The notes below the pieces were generated by a model. That model did no database searches, was not told where the DNA came from, and saw only the letters and a program-made list of their open reading frames with translations. A stretch of 64,000 bases of DNA. Origin: Bacillus sp. es.036 (GTDB lineage Bacteria > Bacillota > Bacilli > Bacillales > Guptibacillaceae). The stretch spans positions 496,001 to 560,000 of the forward strand of contig NZ_PDIZ01000003.1 of NCBI RefSeq assembly GCF_002563635.1, given 5' to 3'. Every line of letters begins with the position of its first letter. Within the stretch, counting starts at the first letter, position 1. This document shows positions 52,507 to 61,393 of the stretch, piece after piece. The translations under genes and the position numbers were made by a program.

Positions 52507-52824
52507 GGAAGATTACAAAAAGAGATAGCTTTTGATGAAGAGGTATAGAATAAACGAATGGAGTTACCGTGTTGGTGTAGGGGAATTAAACGGAGTTATC
52601 GTTAAAGTTTCACATGCACGAGTGATTTGAGGTTGTTTTCTGACGGACAATTAATAGAATCGAATGAACCACTATAACTTTTATTTGAATTGATCTGTTT
52701 GGAGGTTACACAGAGATTCTTTTCATTATTTTTATCTTTCTTATTCTCTGAATGCGCGTTTCTGTCACCACCTGCATGTAAACAAGCATAGCAAAGCGCT
52801 TCTTCTCGCACGCGGAAGGAGCGC
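52507..52824. other. Gap without a supported gene
   Basis: About 320 bp hold no gene I can support. A 33-bp inverted repeat at 52793-52826 (AAGCGCTTCTTC with GGAAGGAGCGCTT) overlaps the stop of the acetyltransferase gene and may be its terminator, though the T-run is poor. Confidence 0.5.
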
Positions 52825-53364
52825 TTACTTGTGTATGAGAGAATAAACAACCACGTCATAATAACGGTTTCGCATATAGATATGATCTTTAAAATGGCCT
52901 TCTTTTTCAAAATCTAGTTGTTCAAGTCGCTTAACTGCTGAATGGTTGTCTTCGATTGTTTGGGCATAAATTTTATGAAGCTTTATGTGATGAAACCCAT
53001 AATGAATAATCGCTTTGGCTGCTTCAAGTCCGTATCCACCACTCCAATATTTTCTGGATAATATAGCACCAATTTCTGCTTTTGATGAGGTGCGGTCCCA
53101 ATTTTGAAAACCGGCTGTTCCGATTAATTCTCCAGAACCATTTAAGCGAATTCCAAAACGGATTGCATGGGTGGATAAGATAGAAGAGGGATCTTTATAC
53201 GCTCGAATGTAATGAAGAGCCTGAGTTTGTGTTTTCATGATATTACCACCATCATAATACGTAACGTGTGGATCTGAAAAAATGGAAAAAAGAGATGTCT
53301 GATCTTCTTCTTTTAGAGCGGTAAGGGTAAGGCGCTTCGTTTCTATTTCAGGAAAAACTCTCAA
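52825..53364 (-). CDS. GNAT acetyltransferase, RimJ/RimL type
   Basis: This 179-residue protein is a relative of the one at 31061: IETKRLTLTALKEEDQTSLF, ELIGTAGFQNWDR, RKYWSGGYGLEAAKAI and VKRLEQLDFEKEGHFKD. The target is unknown. Its 3' end carries a hairpin. Confidence 0.88.
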   Translation of the reverse strand: MRVFPEIETKRLTLTALKEEDQTSLFSIFSDPHVTYYDGGNIMKTQTQALHYIRAYKDPSSILSTHAIRFGIRLNGSGELIGTAGFQNWDRTSSKAEIGAILSRKYWSGGYGLEAAKAIIHYGFHHIKLHKIYAQTIEDNHSAVKRLEQLDFEKEGHFKDHIYMRNRYYDVVVYSLIHK

Positions 53365-53448
53365 TCACTTCACCATCCTTTACCCTTAACATATGTTCTT
53401 AAAAGAAAGGGTAGAGGGCGGATGACACGAAGAAAAGCCCGAATTCAT

Positions 53449-54330
53449 TTAATACGTGTTTCCAAATCGAACCGTAATAAAATTCTTAAGAAGTTCACTG
53501 CGGTTCTCTTCATATTCTTCAGGTGATAGTGATGAACGCTCGAGCCCATTATCGAAAAGTAAAATCGAATTGTCTGACATGGTGCGAGTGAACGAGTACT
53601 GATACAAATAAGAAAAACCTGGCCTGGTGGCCGGAAGCATTAAGTATGGCATTCGTGTTGCTCCTGGTCTTCTTCGCATCGCCAGTGCCTCAATCATTCC
53701 TCCTACGGTTCGAAAGCCCAATCCATGACCAAAAAAAGTACCATCACCTAAATCGACTATGTTTTCTCCCTGCCATTCGGGTGTAAGAGGGTTCACGTCA
53801 GGGTTCTTTACATAACGAATATCCCCGGGAAGATAATCAGGTGGTATATTGTGCACTATTTGCAAATCTTGGTCGTATTTCCATCCCCACAGCCGCATAT
53901 TCGCGAATAGTTGATTAAACCTGTTAACTGGTAACATTTTTACAGCAGCATGATAGAAAATAATGATCATCGCCGTGGCGCATTCAAATGCATACATCGG
54001 TCCATTCCGATAAATATCCAAAATCGCTTCTGAAGCCGGTACCCCCGCCTTAAGTTGAAACGCGCCGTCCGGTAAGAGGTGCCAAAACATAGGGTTACAA
54101 CGTGAACGATAAAAGTCAGCAAATTGAACCCCGCTATAATACAGGTCACGTGAACTACTCGTAATAGAAACTCGAAACCGAATTTCAAACAACAAAGCAT
54201 CGAGCGACCTGTACGCATAAGTATGGGGACTCATCAACATGACGTCGACAATGGTTAGTTCAAGAGGGGTCTGTATTCCTGCATTTACTATAACTTCTCT
54301 ATTTGCAATGCTACCTGCTATCGTAATCAT
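53449..54330 (-). CDS. tgl: Spore coat protein-glutamine gamma-glutamyltransferase Tgl
   Basis: This 293-residue protein matches B. subtilis Tgl (245 residues). The catalytic Cys117 sits in NGPMYAFECATA, the same place as Cys116 of B. subtilis, and TFFGHGLG is near the C-terminal part. It crosslinks coat proteins through isopeptide bonds in the mother cell. It is about 48 residues longer than the B. subtilis enzyme, mainly at the ends and in loops. It overlaps the upstream gene by 20 bp. Confidence 0.87.
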   Translation of the reverse strand: MITIAGSIANREVIVNAGIQTPLELTIVDVMLMSPHTYAYRSLDALLFEIRFRVSITSSSRDLYYSGVQFADFYRSRCNPMFWHLLPDGAFQLKAGVPASEAILDIYRNGPMYAFECATAMIIIFYHAAVKMLPVNRFNQLFANMRLWGWKYDQDLQIVHNIPPDYLPGDIRYVKNPDVNPLTPEWQGENIVDLGDGTFFGHGLGFRTVGGMIEALAMRRRPGATRMPYLMLPATRPGFSYLYQYSFTRTMSDNSILLFDNGLERSSLSPEEYEENRSELLKNFITVRFGNTY

Positions 54331-55258
54331 GCTGAACCTCCTCCATGAACTTCAACTGGGCACTAAGGGGGCGATTCATCCACTCTATCCATTCACTACG
54401 TGACCTCATTCGGATTTTGTAAGAAAGATTTGCTAACTGTTCTTTTTCCTGTTCAGAAAGAGAATGAAATTCATCTTCTCTTAAGTTGGATGATGCTGTA
54501 TGAGAGAAGCATTCCCGATATTTAGTGTCATGATCGACAACATATGGTGCGAGCTCAGCAGTTAATTCATAGCTATTTTCGTTATGCAAAAGATATGGCA
54601 GGTTTTCTTCATACCAGCTTCTAAAGTAAGCGTAAGGGTCATCACTTTCATCTAAACCAGTAATAAAGTGCAGAAGCTCTCTTGCAAATGCAACTTCTTC
54701 TTCGTCAGCTGATAGTAATTTTTCACCGATTGGAAGTAAACTTGCAATATTGTGTGAAGAAAAATAAGCCCAAGTCACATAGTGAGTAGAAAGGCCGGCG
54801 CGTTTCCTGTTGAATAGTAACTTTGAAACAAGTAATAAATCGTCAGGATGTTGATAGATCGTTGTCAATAATCCAGCTGCTCGATCAATCACAAGACGGT
54901 AGCGGGTGTTTAATTTCTCTTCAGAACCCGTTTCAACCATCCATCTTAGTACAGAGTGGATATATTGTGGGAGATCGCAGATCGAGTAGGGAAATGGAGC
55001 AGCAGGTGCACGCTCTTTTGCGAGAATATCTTTTTGAATCGATAAAGCGATTCTGTTTCGATCTGACAAGTGTTTCGATAGATTGTGCTCTCTTACGGTG
55101 GAAGATAGGACATAGATAGTGGGGTAAGATAGTGTATCTTCATTTAAAAGAGAAATCACTGCTTTTTTATCGTGATCAATTAGATTCTTTACATAGTGCT
55201 CCAGTCGTTTAACCCCTTCTGATTTTCGGATTATTTCAAGTGAGACAGAGTGTTTCAA
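54311..55258 (-). CDS. Unknown protein co-operonic with tgl, 315 residues
   Basis: I do not recognise this family. The product is soluble and mostly helical (SLEIIRKSEGVKRLEHYVKN near the start, ELLHFITGLDESDD near the middle). TTG 55258 follows AAAGGAGG; a TTG six codons upstream lies before that site. Its end overlaps tgl by 20 bp, so the two proteins are probably made together and it may be a substrate, partner or regulator of Tgl. That is inference. Confidence 0.7.
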   Translation of the reverse strand: MKHSVSLEIIRKSEGVKRLEHYVKNLIDHDKKAVISLLNEDTLSYPTIYVLSSTVREHNLSKHLSDRNRIALSIQKDILAKERAPAAPFPYSICDLPQYIHSVLRWMVETGSEEKLNTRYRLVIDRAAGLLTTIYQHPDDLLLVSKLLFNRKRAGLSTHYVTWAYFSSHNIASLLPIGEKLLSADEEEVAFARELLHFITGLDESDDPYAYFRSWYEENLPYLLHNENSYELTAELAPYVVDHDTKYRECFSHTASSNLREDEFHSLSEQEKEQLANLSYKIRMRSRSEWIEWMNRPLSAQLKFMEEVQHDYDSR

Positions 55259-55345
55259 CGTGTTGCCTCCTTTCAAAAATGCACTATTACCAGCTTATTC
55301 GAGAGAGCGCTATTTCATCACAGCTAATCAAATTGGTCATTTTAT

Positions 55346-55371
55346 TGAAACCTTCGAGGGTTAGGACCGTC
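55346..55371 (+). promoter_or_regulatory. ECF-type promoter of the permease pair
   Basis: TGAAAC and CGTC are exactly 16 bp apart, a textbook SigW/SigM-type ECF promoter, 37 bp before the first permease gene. Confidence 0.75.
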
Positions 55372-55407
55372 TTAAATGTATAGTTACATAAAGAAAGGAG
55401 TAAACAC

Positions 55408-56262
55408 ATGGGGAATATGGTACGCATTGGCTCTCAGTTTATCGCTGCTTTTCTCGGCGTGTTATTACTTGGCGCCATACCAGGAATGTTTAATGGAATG
55501 AAATTAGATCCTCAAGGTTATATGAAAAGGCTTCAACACACGATAGAGGAATTGATTCATTATCAACAATTAACGTTTCGATCAGGGAATGAGAGTTATC
55601 AACTATTTCCTCTCATTTATGAGTACCTCTTCTATTCAATCACCATCTTATTTAGTGCTTTGATTCTTGCTTTTTTTGTTGCATTTCTATTTACCTATCT
55701 AACTTACATCTCTCCTGCGTTTATTCAAAAATGGTTCAAAAGAGTAGCATTTTTGACAGAATCCTTTCCAGACGTTTTTATACTCGCGATTGTTCAAATC
55801 GGGGTGATTTGGGTTTATAAAAAAACAGAGGTCCTGTTGATGGACGTTGCAGCATACGAACGCATTTATACAATGCCAATTCTAATCCTATCTATATTAC
55901 CTGCCTTTTTATTGTATCGAATTATGATACACGTTCTGGCCGAGGAAGTAGAAAAACCATATGTTGAACTTGCAAGGACAAAAGGGTTAGAACCCACCAA
56001 AATATTTCTTTTCCATATTTTTCGAAATACACTATTATCAACTTATTTTCACTCGAGATCGATTGTTTGGTTTACTTTGTCTAATCTTTTTATTATGGAG
56101 TATGTGTTTAACCTTAATGGATTAATTCGCTTTATGTATGAGCATCCTACACCAGAAATATTCACAGTTAGTGCACTATTGCTTTTTATACCTATTTTCT
56201 TATTTCTAACCGTTTCTCAGCTTGTGGCGGAGCGAACTGCTCAGGAAAAAGCTTTGATGTAG
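55408..56262 (+). CDS. ABC permease, DppB-like, orphan
   Basis: This 284-residue protein has about six membrane segments and the EAA-type loop YVELARTKGLEPTKIFLFHI with the following NTLLST. It resembles oligopeptide/nickel permease subunits. No ATPase or binding protein is next to it. AAAGGAG precedes the ATG. Confidence 0.82.
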   Translation: MGNMVRIGSQFIAAFLGVLLLGAIPGMFNGMKLDPQGYMKRLQHTIEELIHYQQLTFRSGNESYQLFPLIYEYLFYSITILFSALILAFFVAFLFTYLTYISPAFIQKWFKRVAFLTESFPDVFILAIVQIGVIWVYKKTEVLLMDVAAYERIYTMPILILSILPAFLLYRIMIHVLAEEVEKPYVELARTKGLEPTKIFLFHIFRNTLLSTYFHSRSIVWFTLSNLFIMEYVFNLNGLIRFMYEHPTPEIFTVSALLLFIPIFLFLTVSQLVAERTAQEKALM

Positions 56263-56284
56263 CAGAAAAGGAGGAATACAAACT

Positions 56285-57328
56285 TTGAAACATGCTTTAA
56301 AAAATCCAATGTTCGTGACAGGAATGTTCATCATTGTTCTTCTGCTCGGTAGCAGTATATACTACTCCATTGCTTATGATGATGTTGTGCCGCAAACCTC
56401 CATGCTCTATGATCAAGACGGAAATTTAATCGACCGTTCACCTTTTACACCGTTACAGGTTGCTCCATTTGGAACAGATAAGTATGGGTATCATCTATTT
56501 GATCAAATCATAATTGGGGCAAAATATACAATTGGTATTGCATTTCTCGTTGCCTCGATGAGAATAGCGCTCTCTTTTGTTGCTGGTGTAGTCGGAGGGA
56601 CTTATTTTCGCCGCACGTTGCGAAGTACATCTGGATTCGTTGATGCTATGCAATACATACCGATTTCACTGCTTTGTTATTTTATTCTTAGCGGTGTTTT
56701 AATGGAAAATGGGATGGAAGGGACATTTCAGTTTTCATTTCTTGAGCGGATGGTATTTGAAATTGTTGTTTTAACAGCAGTTGCGATTCCAACTACCACA
56801 ACATTAATATCCAATGAAACGCATGCCATTTGGGGAAAAGGGTTTATTGAAGGAGCTAAAACGCTAGGCGGATCTAGAGTTCATATCTTAACAAAACATA
56901 TTCTACCTCACCTTGGTCCGCGGATGATCATCATATTTCTCCAACAAATGATCAACGTGCTGATTCTCTTACTTCATCTTGGTTTATTGAAGTTGTTTTT
57001 TGGAGGCACATTTTTTAATCCAGATCCAATATTAGGAGATGAATATCGGTCTGTGTCATCTGAATGGTCAGGTTTAATCGGTTCTACATTTCGATTTCTC
57101 CCATATGATACGTGGATTCCACTTGTTCCGATTTTATTTTTTGTGCTCGTTATTTTTAGTGTGAATCTATTGTTAGAAGGTTTTAAGCAATTAACAGAAA
57201 AGCAAATTATGCCACGTTCACGTCAGGTTATTCAGAGTGACAGTTATAAGAAGGGCTTCGATCCGAACGCATTTTATTTCTTGGAAAGAACTGATAGGGG
57301 GGAAGAACGAAAAACAGCCAGTAGGTAG
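56285..57328 (+). CDS. ABC permease, DppC-like, orphan
   Basis: This 347-residue protein has about six membrane segments and the loop EGAKTLGGSRVHILTKHILP. The segment FGTDKYGYHLFDQIIIGAKY is like the DppC/OppC N-terminal part. It pairs with the gene 22 bp upstream. AAAGGAGG precedes TTG 56285. Confidence 0.82.
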   Translation: MKHALKNPMFVTGMFIIVLLLGSSIYYSIAYDDVVPQTSMLYDQDGNLIDRSPFTPLQVAPFGTDKYGYHLFDQIIIGAKYTIGIAFLVASMRIALSFVAGVVGGTYFRRTLRSTSGFVDAMQYIPISLLCYFILSGVLMENGMEGTFQFSFLERMVFEIVVLTAVAIPTTTTLISNETHAIWGKGFIEGAKTLGGSRVHILTKHILPHLGPRMIIIFLQQMINVLILLLHLGLLKLFFGGTFFNPDPILGDEYRSVSSEWSGLIGSTFRFLPYDTWIPLVPILFFVLVIFSVNLLLEGFKQLTEKQIMPRSRQVIQSDSYKKGFDPNAFYFLERTDRGEERKTASR

Positions 57329-57394
57329 TTTAGGTGGCGGTTTTTTTCGTTACCTACCCATCTTTGCTAAAAGGATAATTGATATCGAACAAAA

Positions 57395-57430
57395 AAGGAA
57401 AAGCACAATTAGCGGTTGTGCTTTTCCTTT
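57395..57430. terminator. Bidirectional terminator
   Basis: AAAGGAAAAGCACAA pairs with TTGTGCTTTTCCTTT between convergent genes. Confidence 0.85.
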
Positions 57431-57447
57431 ATTATTCATTTGGTTAT

Positions 57448-58089
57448 TTATTGGGAAGTAGAGTACCACTGAATCGTCGTTTCCTTTTTTCTCTTTGAGC
57501 CTTTTAAATAAAAGGACTCATCTGCTTCATCAAAATAAGCGGTTGAAGGATACTCACGATCACCTTTAATGGTCACTTCCACATGATAATGGTTCCAAAT
57601 ATCGTTGATGCCTTCGTTTTCTGTTTGATACAAATGAGACAGCACGCCTAAATACTCTGTTGCGAGTTCCTTCATCTTCTGTTCGGAAAGCTTGTCAGAT
57701 ACCATAAGATCGAGATAAACGGTGGAATCGATTGAAAAATAAATAGCGTCGCTAATATCTAAATCACGATGAGCAATTTCGGAAGCCCTTTTCAGATAGG
57801 CAGCACTTATATATGGAGCCTCATTCTGGTCGAGTGAACCTTCTTGTATTTCAGGTGAGTCTAAAGAAATACCAGTAACAGAGAGAGTGGCGATAACGAA
57901 TAATGAAATGCAGGCTACGATGCCCATCCACTCTAGCATGAGATTTCTTTTTTTCTTATTGTGACCGAAATGGGCAAGTAGGATATTTTCAAGCATTCGT
58001 TCTTTTTTTCTGTTTGTAAAGTGTTGTTTTTGAAATAAGGATTCTTTTACTTTTTCTCTTAACTGTTTTTCCTCCATCTTGTTATTCAC
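57448..58089 (-). CDS. Membrane anti-sigma factor, family not recognised
   Basis: This 213-residue protein has a cytoplasmic start, one membrane helix (MGIVACISLFVIATLSVTGI) and an outer domain. It overlaps the ECF sigma gene stop (GTGA), the usual position for its anti-sigma factor. GTG 58089 is used on the basis of coupling; ATG 58077 is the alternative. I do not recognise the subfamily. Confidence 0.72.
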   Translation of the reverse strand: MNNKMEEKQLREKVKESLFQKQHFTNRKKERMLENILLAHFGHNKKKRNLMLEWMGIVACISLFVIATLSVTGISLDSPEIQEGSLDQNEAPYISAAYLKRASEIAHRDLDISDAIYFSIDSTVYLDLMVSDKLSEQKMKELATEYLGVLSHLYQTENEGINDIWNHYHVEVTIKGDREYPSTAYFDEADESFYLKGSKRKKETTIQWYSTSQ

Positions 58090-58649
58090 TCCCTTTCTTC
58101 GTTTAGGCTTAATTCGAGAAGGCGACGAGCACGATGCAACCTTGATTTAATCGTTGCTTCTTTTGTGTCAAGGAGTGAACTAATTTCTCGAATGGATAAA
58201 TCTTCATGGTAATAGAGAATGAATGTTTCACGATATTTTAATGAAAGTTGAAAAATGGAGGTTCGTAATTTATGTGATTCTTCATTTTTTACTGCAATAA
58301 GTTCGGGTGAAGGGGTATGGTTTTTGATGAACTTCATCATCACGTTTGTCGGTATAATATTTCGAAAAGACCAGCTTCGCACATGGTCATGACAACGATT
58401 AATCGCAATGCGATAGAGCCAGTTTTTTAACGATGCTTCTCCTCGAAACGTGTGAAGCTTTAAAAAGCAGGCAAGAAATACTTCCTGTACAATGTCTTCC
58501 GCTTTTCCCCAGTCCTTTGTATATGTATAAGCGAGTCTTACTAACGCTTCCCCATACGTTTCCATTAAATGCTCAATTAATTCTGTTTTTTGAACAGTAG
58601 TATAGTTAGTGAAATCTAATTTGAAATCACCTTGTGAGTTTTCATTCAT
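58086..58649 (-). CDS. ECF sigma factor
   Basis: This 187-residue protein has region 2 (LVRLAYTYTKDWGKAEDIVQ, EVFLACFLKLHTFRGEASLK) and region 4 (LSIREISSLLDTKEATIKSR). AAGGATGATC precedes ATG 58649. A likely autoregulatory promoter lies upstream. It resembles SigV/SigM/YlaC-type factors but I cannot choose among them. Confidence 0.88.
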   Translation of the reverse strand: MNENSQGDFKLDFTNYTTVQKTELIEHLMETYGEALVRLAYTYTKDWGKAEDIVQEVFLACFLKLHTFRGEASLKNWLYRIAINRCHDHVRSWSFRNIIPTNVMMKFIKNHTPSPELIAVKNEESHKLRTSIFQLSLKYRETFILYYHEDLSIREISSLLDTKEATIKSRLHRARRLLELSLNEERE

Positions 58650-58680
58650 ACGATCATCCTTTATATGACATTTATTATAA

Positions 58681-58707
58681 AGACGAGTCCGTAGTTGAAA
58701 AGTTGCG
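58681..58707 (-). promoter_or_regulatory. ECF-type promoter of the second sigma gene
   Basis: On the minus strand CGCAAC and CGTC are 16 bp apart. Confidence 0.6.
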
Positions 58708-58832
58708 TTAACTGATAAATAATTTGATAACATTGCCCCTTTTTTCTTTTTTCTTTCGATATATAGAATAAGAAGGAGCTGAAGTAATTTAAGAAGTAAT
58801 CAGAAATTTATTTAGAATAAGGGAGGAAAATA

Positions 58833-59486
58833 ATGATTATCATTGATGCGGGGCATGGTGGGAAAGATCCAGGGGCTATTGCGGATGGAGTAAAAGAAAA
58901 GGATTGGAATTTAGAGGTATCCTTACATCAATATGGATTTTTGAAAAAGCTCGGTATTCCTTGTAAACTGACTCGAAAAACGGATACTGATTTGTCTCCT
59001 GATAAGCGCTCTGAGCTCGTAAGATCTTCTGGTGCAACGATTTGTTTAAGCAATCATTTCAATGCAGGTGGTGGAAGTGGAGCAGAAGTGATTCATTCAA
59101 AATATGCTACCTCCGTTTTTGCTAAAAGCACTGCTGATGCATTGAAGAAGATGGGCATGTCAGTACGGAGGGTATTCTCAAGAGAAGGGATGAATGGGAA
59201 AGATTATTATTATATGCACCGATTAACTGGGCAGGTTGAAACGCTTATTATTGAATATGGTTTTCTAGACTCTGCTGTCGATCGAAAGAAATTAAATGTT
59301 CGATCCTATCGTTTCCAGTTAGCTGAAGAAGCAGCGCTTGCTGCTGTGCGTTACATGAAAGGGACTCTTAACAGTTCGGTCTATTTCGTCCAATCAGGTG
59401 CTTATAAGGAAAAGAGCAGAGCCGAGCAATTATGTGAAGAATTGAAGAAAAAAGGTTACGAAGCATTTGTGAAACAAGAACGTTAA
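58833..59486 (+). CDS. N-acetylmuramoyl-L-alanine amidase with SPOR domain (CwlC-like)
   Basis: This 217-residue protein is an Amidase_3 zinc enzyme: His8 (IDAGHGG), Glu22, His75 (SNHFNAGG) and Glu141 (IIEYGFLDS) are in place. A C-terminal SPOR domain (YFVQSGAYKEKSRAEQLCEE) follows. There is no signal peptide, as in B. subtilis CwlC, which lyses the mother cell. GGGAGG precedes the ATG. Confidence 0.9.
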   Translation: MIIIDAGHGGKDPGAIADGVKEKDWNLEVSLHQYGFLKKLGIPCKLTRKTDTDLSPDKRSELVRSSGATICLSNHFNAGGGSGAEVIHSKYATSVFAKSTADALKKMGMSVRRVFSREGMNGKDYYYMHRLTGQVETLIIEYGFLDSAVDRKKLNVRSYRFQLAEEAALAAVRYMKGTLNSSVYFVQSGAYKEKSRAEQLCEELKKKGYEAFVKQER

Positions 59487-59501
59487 ATTTTCTACGTACA
59501 C

Positions 59502-59541
59502 AAATAAAGAGAGGGAGGCCACTGGCCACCCTCTCTTTATT
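59502..59541. terminator. Bidirectional terminator
   Basis: AAATAAAGAGAGGG pairs with CCCTCTCTTTATTT. Confidence 0.85.
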
Positions 59542-59619
59542 TACGCTAAGCATACTATTTTGTTCATGTAAGCTTTAGAAATTGATTGTTTCTTAGCTAC
59601 TGTTGATAGATGATTCGGT

Positions 59620-59787
59620 TTATTTCAGTAAATCAGGATTTTCATTCTTAGCTCGCTTAACTTTTGGCTTACGAATGCCTCCTGCGATATCTGCTTTTTT
59701 AAAGTCTTTCGCGTATTTTACCTCTTGAGCGTCACTTAGAGAAAATCCGCTTTCATGAATCGGTTGATATTGTGAATTCTTAGCCAT
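59620..59787 (-). CDS. Small YfhE-like protein, 55 residues
   Basis: ATG 59787 follows GGAGG and opens a basic 55-residue product with the core SLSDAQEVKYAKDFKKADIA. This resembles YfhE-type small proteins (SxAQEVxYSxEFKxADxAGG, from memory). There is no membrane segment. Function unknown. Confidence 0.7.
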   Translation of the reverse strand: MAKNSQYQPIHESGFSLSDAQEVKYAKDFKKADIAGGIRKPKVKRAKNENPDLLK

Positions 59788-59923
59788 TAGTAATTCCTCC
59801 TTGTAATGTCTCTTAGTACAGGGTTACCCTCATCAATTTTTCATTAAACATACATGCCTAACTTTGTTAAACAAATCATGTTTGTGGTACTTTATTAGTA
59901 AACCATTACTTGACGGAGGAATT

Positions 59924-60238
59924 ATGAATAAAAAGAGAGCATTAAACATTGCCATTGCCAGCATCGTTGTACTAGTTAGTATTTTTTTAATCGGAAGATA
60001 CACCTATGTGCATGAAGAACATCTTGAAAGAGGAGAAGTGATTAAGAAAGAAAGTACGGACCATCATCATTACGTGTTTGTTCAGCCAGAAGGAGAAGGA
60101 GAGGCAATTGAACTCCTAATGGAAGACGAAATGTCCTGGAATCTTGTGCAGGAAGGCGAGATTTATGAAGTGGCTTATTCCTGGTATGGCTCAAAAGAAC
60201 CGACAATCGAAGAGATGAAACAAATAGAAAGAGAATGA
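59924..60238 (+). CDS. Membrane-anchored hypothetical protein, 104 residues
   Basis: One N-terminal membrane helix (IAIASIVVLVSIFLIGRY) is followed by an outer acidic domain with HHHYVFVQPEGEGEAIELLM. GGAGGAATT precedes ATG 59924. I do not recognise the family. Its stop lies in a terminator hairpin. Confidence 0.75.
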   Translation: MNKKRALNIAIASIVVLVSIFLIGRYTYVHEEHLERGEVIKKESTDHHHYVFVQPEGEGEAIELLMEDEMSWNLVQEGEIYEVAYSWYGSKEPTIEEMKQIERE

Positions 60239-60265
60239 GCAATAAAGCTCATTCTCTTTCTATTT
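60222..60265. terminator. Bidirectional terminator between convergent genes
   Basis: A perfect 19-bp stem (AAATAGAAAGAGAATGAGC and its complement) overlaps the stop codons of both flanking genes. Confidence 0.88.
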
Positions 60266-61393
60266 AATAATCCCTGTTTCTGAAATTTTTACTTTCACCT
60301 TTGCTTCTATGTTTAGTTCTGGAAATTTCTTCTCCCACTGTTTAGGATGCCATGATTCATGATGATAAGCATTTAGGTCGCGTCCAATGCCAAGAAAATC
60401 ACAGTTCGCTTCCTGGAGTTTTGCTAGTAAATTGTTCCCTCTTTCCGTTAATTTCTTCGATAACTCATCTGCAATGTCTTCTAACTGACTTTCTTTAAAG
60501 AGGTGGTCTTGAGGATATTCCTCGATATTCCCTCTTACTTCTAGATTAACAAAAACTTTACTGACATTCCCATTTTGAAACGAGTACTTAATATCTGATT
60601 TCGTGTTTTGAATGTTAACAGTAACCGTCTGGGTCAAGAATCCTTGATCATGCTGTTTACCTATATTTTCAACAATACTGGCTTTTTTACTCTTTGCATC
60701 AGCCATAAGAAGTAGAAGTGTAGCATCAAAAGGAGGGAGCACGACCCCCGTGAAGTTTGATTGGTGAAATAGAGCAATTCCGTTTATCTCAGGTGCACCA
60801 ACCTCTTCATTATAACTAATGTATGGAAAGGCATAGTCCTGCCCAATATCATGAGAATAGCGAAACGCTTTTTCGACTGTCATACGCGGTGCTTCAGTTT
60901 TGTTTTCAGCGCCTTTAATAAGGTTCGTTGAAAATTCGGTAATGAGGGTATCGCCGATGTGATCTAAGTTAAAGACATCCTCTGCCCGCCCTTCAACAAC
61001 AGCTACGCGAGCATCGAGTGGACTCTTTGGATCTCGATACAGAATATCGAACATGTGATCAATGTCTTGTTTAGCAACCTCATCTCCTAAAAGAATAAGT
61101 TGATTTTTAGATGCTGTTACCTGTTTCGATATAATACGGTCCATTTTTATCCGTGTGTCTCTAGGTGAAGTACCAGAAAGAGAGATAACTCGATTGGAAT
61201 AGACTCCTCCTTGACTAACAGGAACACCAAGGTTACGAACAACGAACGTCGTACGAATTTCATTCTCATTTTCATAATCGAATCCAGCACCATAAATAAG
61301 TTTGGATTCTTTTAACAGTTCTTGATCCCAGCAAGAAGTTAAGAACAATAGTATGGTTGAAAAGATAATGGAAAGGTGCCATATTTTTTTCAT
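60260..61393 (-). CDS. Spore germination protein, GerC family lipoprotein
   Basis: This 377-residue protein has a signal peptide with lipobox LTSC followed by WDQ, the typical Ger(x)C start (CWD). It is the C subunit of a Ger-type nutrient receptor in the spore inner membrane. The 4-bp overlap with the B gene (ATGA) shows tight coupling. Confidence 0.93.
   Translation of the reverse strand: MKKIWHLSIIFSTILLFLTSCWDQELLKESKLIYGAGFDYENENEIRTTFVVRNLGVPVSQGGVYSNRVISLSGTSPRDTRIKMDRIISKQVTASKNQLILLGDEVAKQDIDHMFDILYRDPKSPLDARVAVVEGRAEDVFNLDHIGDTLITEFSTNLIKGAENKTEAPRMTVEKAFRYSHDIGQDYAFPYISYNEEVGAPEINGIALFHQSNFTGVVLPPFDATLLLLMADAKSKKASIVENIGKQHDQGFLTQTVTVNIQNTKSDIKYSFQNGNVSKVFVNLEVRGNIEEYPQDHLFKESQLEDIADELSKKLTERGNNLLAKLQEANCDFLGIGRDLNAYHHESWHPKQWEKKFPELNIEAKVKVKISETGIIK

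Noticed and set aside
52602-52910. 102-residue reading frame on the minus strand
   Set aside because: Its start lies inside the acetyltransferase gene in another frame, no ribosome site fits, and the composition is not protein-like.
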